DNA of 64,000 nt. Source: Siphonodentalium dalli. Its lineage: Eukaryota > Mollusca > Scaphopoda > Gadilida > Siphonodentaliidae. Position numbers and translations under genes: made by a program. The notes beneath the pieces were generated by a model, which did not search any database, was not told the origin of the DNA, and worked only from the letters and a program-made list of their open reading frames with translations. Shown here piece after piece: positions 32,601 through 41,029 of this stretch (the stretch's first letter is position 1; every line of letters starts with the position of its first letter). The stretch is taken from NCBI GenBank assembly GCA_032622095.1, contig CP136068.1, forward strand, positions 10,273,729-10,337,728, in the 5' to 3' direction.

Positions 32601-33696
32601 AGTTCTACCGATTCATTGTAACAAGAAAATGGTTTTTACTCTGTGCAACACTTGTGCCATCAATGAGAACGAGGCATGTAACCATTCAGAAGAAGATCGA
32701 GCTATAACCGGAGTGTGGACCACGCCAGAATTATTCAAAGCAATGGATGTTGGCTACAAAATACTTGATGTGTACCAAATTTGGCATTGGACAGATTGGA
32801 CAGATGAAATATACAAATCCTATATCGACAAACATCTAAAGATCAAACAGGAATGTAGTGGTTATCCATTTGGTGTTGAGACAGAAGAACAGAAGCAAAA
32901 GTTTGTACAGGATTATTATGCAGCTGAGGGTATAAAATTGGAGAACATCGAGAAGAATCCAGGAAAACGCCAAATATCTAAAATTATGATTAATTGTATA
33001 TGGGGTAAGAATGCACAAAGAAATCTTATGTCAAAAACAGAGTATGTGGATAAACCATCACGTTATTTGGAATTGCTTACTAGTAACAATATAATTGTTC
33101 AAAATGTTACACTTCTTGATGGTGACAAATTCATTCTGGTAAATTATGTTGATATTTTAGATAATATTGAACCTCATCATTCAGCAAATGTTGTTGTTGC
33201 TTCTTTTGTTACAGCGTATGCAAGATTACAATTGTATAAAGTTTTAAAAAAACTTGGAGATAGAGTGCTGTATTTTGATACAGACAGCTGTATGTATGTC
33301 AGTGATCCATCAAAGAAGAACATCAAAACTATCGAAGGAAGATTGGGGAAATGGAGCGACGAACATCCAGATGCAAAGATTGTCAAATTTGTTGGACTTG
33401 GGCCAAAGAACTACGGATATGAACACATCAAAGATGGGAGAAGATACACCAAATGCAAGGTAAAAGGTATCACTCTTGATTACAGCACAAGTCAAAAAGT
33501 TAATTTTGAAACAATGGTACAATGTGTTAATGATCGTGAAAATTTCAAAACTGTTGTTGAGTATCCTTCCAGAATTAAAAGACAAAAGTACCATCAACTG
33601 ATTAGTGAGTGTCAAACCAAAACTTTCAGATCGGTGTACACAAAACGAAAACTCGTCAATGGTATTCATACATATCCATACGGATGGAGATGTTGA
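29587..33696 (+). CDS. polB: family-B DNA polymerase, protein-primed type (Polinton)
   Basis: 1,369 residues from ATG 29587; the open frame extends upstream only to a TTG. A 12-residue acidic repeat (SDMETDxxESEE type) occurs five times at residues about 30-89. Cys/His clusters lie at about 370-520. The 3'-5' exonuclease motifs are FDFEC (D530, E532), AHNAQGYD (N602, D607) and YCKSD (Y728, D732). A conserved NGCLFHGCPKC insert typical of Polinton polymerases is at 844-853. Polymerase motifs are A DVCSLYP (D953), B K1132...N1136...G1140, C FDTDS (D1231, D1233) and the KNY box (K1274, Y1276). All catalytic residues are present and no stops or shifts are seen. It replicates the element from its ends, with priming by a terminal protein inferred from the family. 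The first of the rightward genes. Confidence 0.97.
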   Translation: MFKRIKRPVSDDAASEEDIVRKRPRPAVIEESDMETDKVESEESDMETDKAESEESDMETDRAESEESDMETDEAESEESDMETDRAESEESSSDGQIGRGRRQNREIGGKRKRSLARERVVFNPTKYFKMELNSEKFSRKFKSASRQFGVKFEKFTDPIENIPEIFEKLTEELKQKCSANEKTRIRVTINHPGLDMSIFIPFTKASELNGGTLMDNIQNVVQSNAAFTIHDGALNFEIFVTDIPEGGTRHSLHYGPFADKNKLTKVKRSIVRIENADDVMCMARSIVVGMCKADSDGSACWSKIWKRIRQSIYTAQTDAAKNLLNRAGIPHDTVCSINEFHKIQEILYPEYVVKIHNEFAGAGFLFEPAEMCSDSKCVHIYYNNNHFDTITSIKGFLGTSYYCEFCDIGFHMHGDHRCRFVCACWSLTQCNFTNWVKCRTCRRSFRSKSCFDNHLKTEGKQKRKICDLVQLCNNCDEEILINKSSRHICAGLKKCKHCKEIVEADHRCYIPKYESPEKKPAKIPYVFFDFECRQDTGVHIPNFCVAHTACGDCMCKPIEEKCETCGPDSREFVFKGDNVLTDFTNWLFHQDHKGCVAIAHNAQGYDAQFLLQALIQSGIHKPELIMNGNKILSLKCNSVKVIDSLSFLMMPLSKFPQTFQLNEMAKGHFPHWANSPKFQNYIGHYLASDYYKPDMMSVENREKFFEWYNEKIENYVIFNFQEEMEKYCKSDVDILRRGCGKFRKYILETEQIDPFIESITLAQVCNLAWRKNSMPEKTIGIIPDGGYPCAKNYSMKAIRWLQHISLSRMITIKHALNGGEIKIGGHYVDGYEEATRTVFEMNGCLFHGCPKCYNNRQYKNPYTMLTMEELYTRTQQKKDELESLGYRVESIWEHQIDERMKSDVKFKQQMESFYKHRDPILPREALFGGRTNAIKLYEEIDQDSTKEIKFIDVCSLYPICNKYKFYPVGHPEILSQEQIDQEHIRDYAGLVKCTILPPSKLYIPVLPIHCNKKMVFTLCNTCAINENEACNHSEEDRAITGVWTTPELFKAMDVGYKILDVYQIWHWTDWTDEIYKSYIDKHLKIKQECSGYPFGVETEEQKQKFVQDYYAAEGIKLENIEKNPGKRQISKIMINCIWGKNAQRNLMSKTEYVDKPSRYLELLTSNNIIVQNVTLLDGDKFILVNYVDILDNIEPHHSANVVVASFVTAYARLQLYKVLKKLGDRVLYFDTDSCMYVSDPSKKNIKTIEGRLGKWSDEHPDAKIVKFVGLGPKNYGYEHIKDGRRYTKCKVKGITLDYSTSQKVNFETMVQCVNDRENFKTVVEYPSRIKRQKYHQLISECQTKTFRSVYTKRKLVNGIHTYPYGWRC
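29674..29853 (+). repeat. 36-bp coding tandem repeat, 5 copies
   Basis: Five near-identical 36-bp units (starts 29674, 29710, 29746, 29782, 29818) inside the polymerase gene encode acidic 12-residue repeats. The repeat begins just inside the right end of the promoter palindrome. Confidence 0.9.
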
Positions 33697-33712
33697 GTCA
33701 TTTCATGTCAAG

Positions 33713-34309
33713 ATGTTGGCAGGAGTAGTACCTCCAGAAATTGCTGAGAAGATTTATGGATATTTGGTGGCACAGTCAACGCTTATTCCAGAGATAAAGA
33801 AGGAATTACAAGAAGTCTGGTTTGAAAGAGAAAAGAAAGCAATACTACGATGCTGTGATGTCGGCGAATGTTTACAGAGATTGGCCTATCTTGAGTCAAG
33901 TATGTCTTCTCATTTCTCTCAAAAATATATTGAATCATTTATTAAATTCAAAACATTTTTTCTCATTGAAAAAATATCTGATTTTTGGATATTTGGTGGT
34001 GATCAACCCCATTTAGATTTAGATTTAGGAACTTTTGATGAACATGACTATATTCATTATACAAAGTATGAAGATCATTTTCCTCTTGCTGGGGGAACTT
34101 TTGAATCAGCTCCTAGGATCTATGGGTATTTGTTAACAAAAGAAATGTCAACACATGCAAAAATTCAAAACATTTTGGGGGATGATTTTTATATTTACAG
34201 AACAAAGTACAGAAGAATAGAAGACTATAATAATTGGATTATTGAAATGTATGGAAATATTTACAGCTTTGGAGATTTCTCTTTAAGAACTAAATTCACA
34301 CGTCGTTAA
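33713..34309 (+). CDS. uncharacterised Polinton protein
   Basis: 198 residues from ATG 33713, 16 nt after the polymerase stop. Longer in-frame starts exist inside the polymerase gene (ATG 33659, GTG 33605), but the downstream ATG avoids overlap. The N-terminus has MLAGVVPPEIAEKIYGYLV, resembling an F-box-like or short helical start. The rest is mixed alpha/beta with many Tyr and Phe, and no Cys cluster or transmembrane segment. I do not recognise a family. Its place between polymerase and ATPase suggests a replication or virion role, without evidence. Confidence 0.75.
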   Translation: MLAGVVPPEIAEKIYGYLVAQSTLIPEIKKELQEVWFEREKKAILRCCDVGECLQRLAYLESSMSSHFSQKYIESFIKFKTFFLIEKISDFWIFGGDQPHLDLDLGTFDEHDYIHYTKYEDHFPLAGGTFESAPRIYGYLLTKEMSTHAKIQNILGDDFYIYRTKYRRIEDYNNWIIEMYGNIYSFGDFSLRTKFTRR

Positions 34310-34342
34310 GTTCACTCTCTGATTAGACATCAAAGTGACAAC

Positions 34343-34993
34343 ATGGAAGAATCTTTACTTTTCCAACATCCGTGTAATTTCTTTATCAGCGGACCTAGTG
34401 GATCAGGTAAAACAGAATTTGTTAAAAAAGTTATTGAATTTAAACACGATTTATTCCAAACACCACCAAAGAAAATAGTTTGGTGTTACAAAGAATGACA
34501 AGACACATACAATCGTATAAAAGAAATTGATAACGTTGAGTTTATCGATGGTATTCCAGACGATGATGAGGAAATTGTATCAGATAAATCATTTCCTCAT
34601 CTTGTTGTTTTCGATGACATGATGGGGGAACAAGATGAAGACAAAATAATGCTTTGGTTTACTAGAAAAGGTCATCATCGAAATGCTTCAATAATTTACA
34701 TTACTCAAAACATGTTCCAAAAATCAAAAAGTAGCAGAACTATAAGTTTGAATGCACACTACATGGTTTTATTTCAAAGCGTTCGAGATAAAAATCAAAT
34801 AAAAGTTTTGGCTTATCAAATGCAAACCAATCATTTGAAACAAGCATACGAAGATGCAACTTCAATAAATCATGGATATATTTTAGTAGATTTTCATCCT
34901 AGAACAGAAAATTATTTGCGAATTAGAACTGATATTTTCCATAAATGGTTGACAGCTAATGACCGAGGTCCTGTCATTTATTCAAAAGTATAA
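34343..34993 (+). pseudogene. A32-like packaging ATPase, broken by one stop
   Basis: The frame from ATG 34343 carries Walker A GPSGSGKT (residues 17-24) and, downstream, Walker B HLVVFDDMMG followed by an ITQN sensor-like motif (YITQNMF). This is the FtsK/HerA-type genome-packaging ATPase of Polintons and related viruses. An in-frame TGA at 34496-34498 (codon 52) separates the two motifs. The frame is otherwise open to the stop at 34991-34993, so it is a single nonsense mutation and recent by appearance. Reinitiation at ATG 34619 would lack Walker A. A sequencing error cannot be excluded. Confidence 0.93.
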
Positions 34994-35027
34994 ATTCAGT
35001 TGTTGTTACTTTTTTCATTTTAGAACC

Positions 35028-35378
35028 ATGTCGTCCACCGAGATGTTTAGTCATGATGAACTGTCACAAATTATAAATTTCTTCACTTTTGCAGCTGAAT
35101 TATTTCTTGAACATGATTGGAAATTACCATCACAGACAAAAAAGTTTTTTCAGAGAAATAAAAATGTTCTTAAAAAAATCTCTGATCGATCAACTGATAT
35201 GGAAACAAAACGCAAATTAATTTTACAACGAGGTGGTAGTGGGTTCATTGGGGGAGTTTTAATTAGAAGTCTTTTGAAAAATTCATTTGAACAAACTGGT
35301 AGACAATCTAAAAGTAAATCAAAGGTTTCTCCAAAAACGTTCAAAGATTACACTGATGCAAACACAACAAAGGGGTAA
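35028..35378 (+). CDS. small basic/hydrophobic Polinton protein, probably frameshifted
   Basis: 116 residues as read. An N-terminal helical region (MSSTEMFSHDELSQIINFF...) is followed by a basic stretch and then RKLILQRGGSGFIGGVLIRSLL, a Gly-rich hydrophobic segment of the kind seen in small Polinton and adenovirus virion proteins. After that it is Ser/Lys-rich and stops shortly after entering a repeat (FKDYTDANTTKG). That repeat is better matched in the next frame, where the pattern xSKFTPMQTQQ recurs. A 1-nt indel near the A-run at about 35333-35338 would explain this. The start is ATG 35028; an earlier ATG at 34959 overlaps the ATPase. Membrane-active role is inference. Confidence 0.65.
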   Translation: MSSTEMFSHDELSQIINFFTFAAELFLEHDWKLPSQTKKFFQRNKNVLKKISDRSTDMETKRKLILQRGGSGFIGGVLIRSLLKNSFEQTGRQSKSKSKVSPKTFKDYTDANTTKG

Positions 35379-35616
35379 TCAAAAAGAATCTAAACGTAAA
35401 ACAAAGCTTTCTCTAAATCATTCAAAGTTTACACCGATGCAAACTCAACAAAATCAACATTCTAAATTTACACCTATACCTTCTCAGCAGAACCCTCAAC
35501 ATCAACCGTTACAAAAAAAAACAGTTATTGATCTTGAATTTTCTAAATTTATGCCGTTGTCTGATCCATCGAAATCGGCATTCGAAGCTTTAGAATGGTT
35601 CAATCAGAAAAGATAA
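35356..35616 (+). pseudogene. continuation in the +1 frame, QTQQ-rich tail
   Basis: The open frame (86 residues from ATG 35356) overlaps the end of the preceding CDS. It contains the repeat SKFTPMQTQQ / SKFTPIPSQQ and ends in FEALEWFNQKR. The overlap encodes a third related repeat unit (SKITLMQTQQ) in this frame only, which argues that it is the true C-terminus of the 35028 gene displaced by a frameshift. The alternative is a separate small gene. Confidence 0.5.
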
Positions 35617-35672
35617 AAGATGAAACATATAATTTTTCTGCTCATTTTGAGACAACTACTTAGACTGTGAAG

Positions 35673-36035
35673 ATGCCTTCAAAAACTAAGAGCCGGAAAG
35701 TACCGCTGATAAAAAAATATGGGGAGTTGATTGTTGCAATGAGTAAAGTTCCATCTGCATATAAAAAGAAAATGATCAACGATGCTCCGAAACAAGTGAT
35801 GGATTGCATTTCAGAATGTTGTCAAAATCTTTTAAAAGGTAATGTAAAACTGAATGAAGCTCAGAACCGCAAGTTACATTCGAAGCGTAAACATATCAGA
35901 TATCTTGCAGACAAGAACAAACCTTTGCAACAAAAGAAGAAAATTTTGAATCAAAAAGGTGGCTTTTTACCATTATTATTTCTTGCTCCATTGATTAGCA
36001 AAACATTAGGTGCAGTTGTTAAAAATATTTTGTAA
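35673..36035 (+). CDS. small basic protein with C-terminal hydrophobic segment
   Basis: 120 residues from ATG 35673. The basic N-terminal part includes KYGELIVAMSKVPSAYKKKMI and a CISECCQN cluster. The C-terminus KKKILNQKGGFLPLLFLAPLISKTLGAVV resembles the Gly-Gly hydrophobic tail of other small Polinton proteins and matches the design of the preceding gene (basic region, then GG, then hydrophobic). A role as a core or membrane-lytic virion component, by analogy with adenovirus pX/pVI, is inference. In the rightward gene block. Confidence 0.75.
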   Translation: MPSKTKSRKVPLIKKYGELIVAMSKVPSAYKKKMINDAPKQVMDCISECCQNLLKGNVKLNEAQNRKLHSKRKHIRYLADKNKPLQQKKKILNQKGGFLPLLFLAPLISKTLGAVVKNIL

Positions 36036-36055
36036 AAACTAAATCTCAAATAAAT

Positions 36056-36775
36056 ATGAAGAAAATGGTTATTGTACCATTCAGAATGTTGGAAGATTTC
36101 AAACAATGGAAAATGTCAGAAATGAATAAACCTCAATTACCTCCTGATCCTGCAATTTCAAATGTTTCAGATTCTTACAAAGAATTGAAATCAGTTTATG
36201 ATAAAAATATTTCTGAATCAGAAAAGTCACAGTTATTTGGAGAAAATTTGTACAAATTGAAAACTGCACAAAAATCTTTAAATTCAAAATTCAGTTTACC
36301 TGAACAAAAGTTATCTGAAAACTTTGGGAACATGAGTGAACATATATTGGAAAGTGTTCCATCTAAACTTCGTGGTAAAGCACAACAAATTTTAACATTG
36401 TTGTCAACTAATCCTAAACTTAGATGGGATGATCGTGGACAATTAATTTATGGAACAGAAACAGTTACTGAATCAAATATAATTGATTTGATAAACGATG
36501 TTGTTCGTCACCGAAAAGGTTTTGACCCAGTTGGTTATGAAACATTCCTACGTGGATTGGGGGAACTTAATGTACCACAAGATTATGTAGGTAACAGGAA
36601 TCGATGGTTGTGGATACAAAGACATTTAAAAGGTCACACTGGTGATGAGTTTCATACACCTCATGCAACTCCTAGCAGTGGCAAGTCAAGAAAACGTTCA
36701 GTTGATATTTTTACACCTCAAAGTTTTCCTAAAACCAGAAAATCTATTTTGAAAGAATGGTCCCCACTTACATAA
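36056..36775 (+). CDS. conserved Polinton protein of unknown function
   Basis: 239 residues. The central part (about 105-165), KAQQILTLLSTNPKLRWDDRGQLIYGTETVTESNIIDLINDVVRHRKGFDPVGYETFLRGLGELNVP, belongs to a domain I recognise as recurring in animal Polinton-linked open frames without assigned function. The N-terminal third is helical and charged. The C-terminus is basic and Ser/Thr-rich (SGKSRKRSVDIFTP). The stop overlaps the integrase start by 19 nt, suggesting coupled expression or tight packing. Confidence 0.8.
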   Translation: MKKMVIVPFRMLEDFKQWKMSEMNKPQLPPDPAISNVSDSYKELKSVYDKNISESEKSQLFGENLYKLKTAQKSLNSKFSLPEQKLSENFGNMSEHILESVPSKLRGKAQQILTLLSTNPKLRWDDRGQLIYGTETVTESNIIDLINDVVRHRKGFDPVGYETFLRGLGELNVPQDYVGNRNRWLWIQRHLKGHTGDEFHTPHATPSSGKSRKRSVDIFTPQSFPKTRKSILKEWSPLT

Positions 36776-37851
36776 AATTTGACAAACTTCTAACTGAAAT
36801 TTACTACAATCCAAAAGAAGTTGGTGGTTTCAGTGGAGCAAATCAACTTTTTAAAAATGCAAAAGAAACAAATAACAAAATTAAACTTTCAGATGTTAAA
36901 AAATGGTTACAATGGCAAAAAACATATACTTTGCACAAACCAATTGTTCGGAAATTTCGCAGACGTAAAACTATTGTTGCAGGAATTGATATTCAGTGGC
37001 AAGCTGATCTGGCAGATTTGCAAACTTTGCAAAAGCACAATGACAAATACAGATATTTACTTTGTGTTATTGATGTGTTCTCAAAATTTGCATGGGTTGA
37101 AAAAATTAAAGATAAAACTGGTAAAACTTTAGTTAAAACATTTCAGAAAATTCTCAAATCATCAAAACGAAAACCAGCTTCATTTCAATCTGACAAAGGT
37201 TCCGAATTCAAAAATAAATTATTTTTACAATTTTTGAAATCTAAGAAAATTCATTTTTTCACAACAGAGAATCCAGAGACAAAAGCAAGTATAGTTGAAC
37301 GTTTTCAACGGACATTGAAAACAAAGATGTGGAAATATTTTACACATAATCAAACTTTGAAATACGTTGATGTTTTGCACGATTTTGTGAATTCTTACAA
37401 CAAAAGTTTTCATAGAAGTATTAAGATGGCACCAGTTTTAGTAACTCGAGAAAATGAAATTGAAGTTTCCAGAAATCTTTATGGAAAGTTAAAAACGAAA
37501 AAAGATAAGATGTTGAAAGTTGGAGATTTTGTTAGAATAAATAAAACAAAGAGAACTTTTGATAAAGGATATCTTCCAAATTGGACAAAAGAAATTTTCA
37601 AAATTAGTAGAGTTTGTAAAAGTACACCATTAACTTACAAATTAGTAGATTTAGATGGTGAAAACATCGCAGGATCATTTTATGGTAAAGAAATTCAACA
37701 TATAAAAGATAATAAAGTTTACGAAATTGAATCAGTTGTTGGTAAACGTTCAAGAAAAGTTGCTGGTAAATCAGTTAGAGAAATTAAAGTTCATTGGGGT
37801 GGTTATCCTAAAAAATTTGACAGTTGGATTCCTGCCACAAATTTGGTATAA
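36757..37851 (+). CDS. int: retroviral-type integrase with C-terminal chromodomain
   Basis: 364 residues. The DDE core has D84 (QADLADL), D146 (QSDKGSEF) and E181 (KASIVERF), a D-x34-E spacing normal for rve integrases, with DVFSKFAW between them. No clear N-terminal HHCC finger is seen. An SH3-like DNA-binding segment lies at about 255-310 (VGDFVRINK). A chromodomain-like C-terminus at about 322-364 (YEIESVVGKR...VHWGGYPKKFDSWIPATNL) is common in Polinton integrases and could target heterochromatin. That would agree with finding this copy inside satellite DNA. The frame is intact. Confidence 0.96.
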   Translation: MVPTYIKFDKLLTEIYYNPKEVGGFSGANQLFKNAKETNNKIKLSDVKKWLQWQKTYTLHKPIVRKFRRRKTIVAGIDIQWQADLADLQTLQKHNDKYRYLLCVIDVFSKFAWVEKIKDKTGKTLVKTFQKILKSSKRKPASFQSDKGSEFKNKLFLQFLKSKKIHFFTTENPETKASIVERFQRTLKTKMWKYFTHNQTLKYVDVLHDFVNSYNKSFHRSIKMAPVLVTRENEIEVSRNLYGKLKTKKDKMLKVGDFVRINKTKRTFDKGYLPNWTKEIFKISRVCKSTPLTYKLVDLDGENIAGSFYGKEIQHIKDNKVYEIESVVGKRSRKVAGKSVREIKVHWGGYPKKFDSWIPATNLV

Positions 37852-37861
37852 AACTTTTAAC

Positions 37862-38125
37862 ATGTCTCAAAATGGTTCAGTTGGTCTCGATGTTCCATCA
37901 CAATTTCAAATCTGTGGAGAAAAAATTGCAAAAAATCAAGTAACATATTTTACACAAATTATTATAATTGTTGGTATAATCGCTACAGCAATTGTTCATT
38001 TAAGTTTACAAAGTGAAAATAACGAACTGTGGTTAATTTTACTCAGTAGTTCTTTGGGGTACATTTTACCAACACCGCGTTTGAAATATTTGAAAAATCA
38101 GTCGACAGAAATTTTGAAAGTATGA
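37862..38125 (+). CDS. small two-helix membrane protein
   Basis: 87 residues from ATG 37862; the open frame extends upstream inside the integrase gene, but this ATG is 11 nt past its stop. Two hydrophobic segments: FTQIIIIVGIIATAIVHLSL (about 31-50) and LWLILLSSSLGYIL (about 57-70), then a basic tail. Its stop overlaps the next start as ATGA (38122-38125). A membrane protein at this position, just before the minor capsid gene, is usual in animal Polintons. Function unknown. Confidence 0.78.
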   Translation: MSQNGSVGLDVPSQFQICGEKIAKNQVTYFTQIIIIVGIIATAIVHLSLQSENNELWLILLSSSLGYILPTPRLKYLKNQSTEILKV

Positions 38126-38973
38126 ATTCTTTCTACATTACAATTCCGAGCGACAGTTCAATGGTAATGTATCCAAACAATACTCAATGTTGTTTTACTG
38201 TACAATTACCAAAACCAATTCAAATTGATAAAGAAAAATGGGAAGTTGCATTAGTCGAACTGATAACACCTTCAGAAACATACAATGTTACAGGGGATTC
38301 GTGTAAATTCAATTTGATTACAACTGATGCAATAATACTGTCTGTTCTTCAAAATCGTTTTGAAGAAAAGATATTTACGAGACCTGATGGCGTTCGTGCA
38401 ATTGAAATACAGATACGCGAAGGTTCGTATACCTCTGCGACAGATTTACTTGATACAATGCAAGATGTTATTGATGAAACACTTGGAGAAGCAATGCAAA
38501 ACGAATACGGATTTCACATCAAGTACTCAAAAGTTACAAAACGTGTGAAAATTATTCGCAAGAGTTTAAGTATCCCAAAACTAGGAATTGAATTACCACA
38601 ATGTCTTTTGCACAAGTTGGATTACAAAACTGAAAACGCTTCTGAAGATTTTTATTCAAATAGTAGATTTCCGTTTGGTGTAGATTTGTTTGTTGGTCAT
38701 AATCAAATGTTTGTTTATTCTGATATTGCCGATTTCACAATTGTTGGAAATGTTGAAGTACAAATTTTACGAGTTGTTTCTTTCAGAATTAAAAGAGATA
38801 TCGACGGATTACATGTAAAACATGAATTTTTAAATTTACATTATGTTCCAGTTTCAAAGTCATACTTTGACAAAATTAGTGTAAATATAAGTGGCGACAC
38901 AGGAGAATCAATTCAGTTTATTGGTGGTAAGTCTTTGGCGAAGCTGCATTTCAGAAAACGAGAGGAGTTCTAA
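38122..38973 (+). CDS. minor capsid protein (penton-like)
   Basis: 283 residues. The N-terminal signature MNSFYITIPSDSS...NNTQCCFTVQLPKPIQI...WEVALVELITPS is the typical start of the Polinton minor capsid protein, a single jelly-roll expected to form the pentons. Later RIKRDIDGLHVKHEFLNLHYVPVSKSYFDKISV agrees with the C-terminal strands of that family. The frame is open with no defect seen. It starts by ATGA overlap with the membrane-protein gene, and 5 nt separate it from the next start. Confidence 0.88.
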   Translation: MNSFYITIPSDSSMVMYPNNTQCCFTVQLPKPIQIDKEKWEVALVELITPSETYNVTGDSCKFNLITTDAIILSVLQNRFEEKIFTRPDGVRAIEIQIREGSYTSATDLLDTMQDVIDETLGEAMQNEYGFHIKYSKVTKRVKIIRKSLSIPKLGIELPQCLLHKLDYKTENASEDFYSNSRFPFGVDLFVGHNQMFVYSDIADFTIVGNVEVQILRVVSFRIKRDIDGLHVKHEFLNLHYVPVSKSYFDKISVNISGDTGESIQFIGGKSLAKLHFRKREEF

Positions 38974-38978
38974 AAACA

Positions 38979-39353
38979 ATGTTTCCCGTGTATAGAGGTG
39001 TACCACGGCAATATGGTAACGGTATTGGTTCAATTTTCAAATCACTTATGAGATCTGCTGTACCATTTCTAAAACCGATTGGTCGGACAGCTTTACAACT
39101 TGCGAAAAAACACACTTTTGGTGTTGCAGATGAAATTATTAATCAAGGTAAAAGTCCGAAAGAAGCGTTGATGTCTGAAGGTAAAAAAGCTTTAAAATCT
39201 TTTGGCACACAAGCTAAAAATCAAATTTTGAACTCGAGACAAAAACCTAGAAAAAGAGTAGCGAATTCAAAAATGAATCATTCAGCTGTCAAACGCCGAA
39301 AAAGTCAGTCGAAAAAACATCCTAGCAGTCGAGCTCTTGATATTTTTGATTAA
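38979..39353 (+). CDS. small basic virion-type protein
   Basis: 124 residues. The N-terminus MFPVYRGVPRQYGNGIGSIFKSLMRSAVPFLKPIG is a recurring start in Polinton and related virus small proteins. It is followed by an amphipathic helix region and a strongly basic tail (KPRKRVANSKM, VKRRKSQSKKHPSSRALDIFD). It could be a DNA-condensing or membrane-active minor virion protein analogous to adenovirus pV/pVI/pX. It sits between minor and major capsid genes, 2 nt from the latter. Confidence 0.78.
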   Translation: MFPVYRGVPRQYGNGIGSIFKSLMRSAVPFLKPIGRTALQLAKKHTFGVADEIINQGKSPKEALMSEGKKALKSFGTQAKNQILNSRQKPRKRVANSKMNHSAVKRRKSQSKKHPSSRALDIFD

Positions 39354-40331
39354 TCATGGCACAAATGGTAAATGGATCATGCGAATGCAATAAATCGGAA
39401 CTTGATATAACACATGTTCCACCAACGGTGGCTACAATGTCAGAATCGCAGTGGATCGAAAATCATCCGATTGCACCGCTGAATAATTCTGCTCCGATAG
39501 AGTTTGTCATACCATCTCAAACCGAAAAGTGGACAGATATTAACCATTCTTATCTTTATGTGAAATTCAAAATTACAAAAAAAGATGGAACTAATTTGCT
39601 AGCTGGTACGGAATTAGCACCTGTTAACAATTTCTTTCATAGCATGTTCAGCAGTATCGATGTTTACTTGAACAACAAATTGATAACTTCGAATTCTGAC
39701 ACTTACCCATACCGAGCATATTTCGAAAATCTGTTGGGATACTCTCCAGAATATAAAGATAATCAATTAGCAAATTTAGAAATGTGGTATGGCGATACAG
39801 CAGAACAATTTGAAGAGAATACCAAAGGTGGTGGCAATGCTGGATTAACTTCTAGAGAAAGTTTGATCGGTGGTAGTAAAATTGTTGAACTATGTGGACG
39901 CTTACACACTGATCTGTTTCTTCAAGAAAAATATTTACCAAATGGAATTGAAATTCGTATCAGATTAAACAGATCACCATCAAAATTTTGCCTCATTGGC
40001 GCCGAGGATGGACAAATTGTTTTCGAATCAGCAGTGTTCCATGTCAGAACAGTTAGTCTCTTTCCAGCGGTCTCAAATAAATTAAATCAAGAAATTGTCC
40101 AGTCAAAAATGAAAATACCTATCAGACGAGTAGAAATAAAAACTTTCACAATTAGTACTGGACTTAGATAAAAAATTGAAGACCACTTATTTCAAGGACA
40201 ATTACCAAAGAGAATTTTTATTGCGTTGGTCGAAAATAAAGATATGAATGGAGATTTGGGTACCAATCCATTCCACTTCAAACATTTCAGTTTGAATAAA
40301 TTGGAAGTTAGTCAAGACGGTCATACAATAC

Positions 40332-40339
40332 ATAACCGT
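40332..40339. repeat. MITE target duplication, left (ATAACCGT)
   Basis: 8-bp direct repeat with 41030-41037. Confidence 0.93.
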
Positions 40340-41029
40340 CAGTGTTCGCGCTGTCGGTAGCCAAATTAGCCAATGGCTAATCTTTTTCAAATTTGGCTAA
40401 TAAAAATTTCATTTGGCTAAAATTTTGGCTAAACTTTTTTTGGCCCCAAATGGAGAATGAAAGCATGAATTTTTGGCAAGTGGGTTTTCAATTCTGTGAT
40501 GTGAACGATATTGTCCGAAAACATCATAAGTGGGAATATGTCGCCGACTATACAAAGGGAAACCCGATCGCGGACAGTACAAAGGGAAACCCGTCACTCT
40601 GCACGAAACAGCAAAAGTCATTATTTTCAATTTAATCCGCTAATCCCCCATTGTCTATCTGGTCACTCACGGGGCTCCTGCACAATGCACGTTTATCATG
40701 ACATTGTATTTATGACGGTCAAGGTTTATGAGCACCAAGTGTAAGACAATAGCTTAATCAGCCAAATGTGAATCACGACAGATATTTTGTGGCTATTTGT
40801 TAATACCGATACATTCAAAATAAATTAATGTGTATTTTACCCGTGTCTGTTCGATTTGACGTTTTAGTCATTAATTGTGAACCGACCAGAACACAATGAT
40901 TTAATTTGGCCATAGTTTTTTTGAATTTGGCCAAAAAACATTTGGCTAAAGTTTTTTTCATTTGGCTAATAAAATTTTCATTTGGCTAAACTTTTGGCTA
41001 AAGTTTTTTTCGGTCCAGCGCGAACACTG
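40340..41029. mobile_element. hAT-type MITE, 690 bp
   Basis: Termini CAGTGTTCGCGCTG and CAGCGCGAACACTG are a perfect 14-bp inverted repeat, flanked by an 8-bp duplication. A CAG start plus 8-bp duplication is diagnostic of hAT elements. No transposase. Both subterminal regions carry several direct copies of a TTTGGCTAA motif (and TTTGGCC variants), probably transposase-binding repeats. The middle holds two 'acaaagggaaacccg' copies. The open frames inside (40393-40635 and others) are not called. Confidence 0.93.

Noticed and set aside
34496-34498. Selenocysteine or programmed read-through at the ATPase TGA
   Set aside because: No SECIS-like hairpin was recognised, and the site is not a known Sec position of this family. 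Simple nonsense is more economical, as the capsid gene also has a stop.
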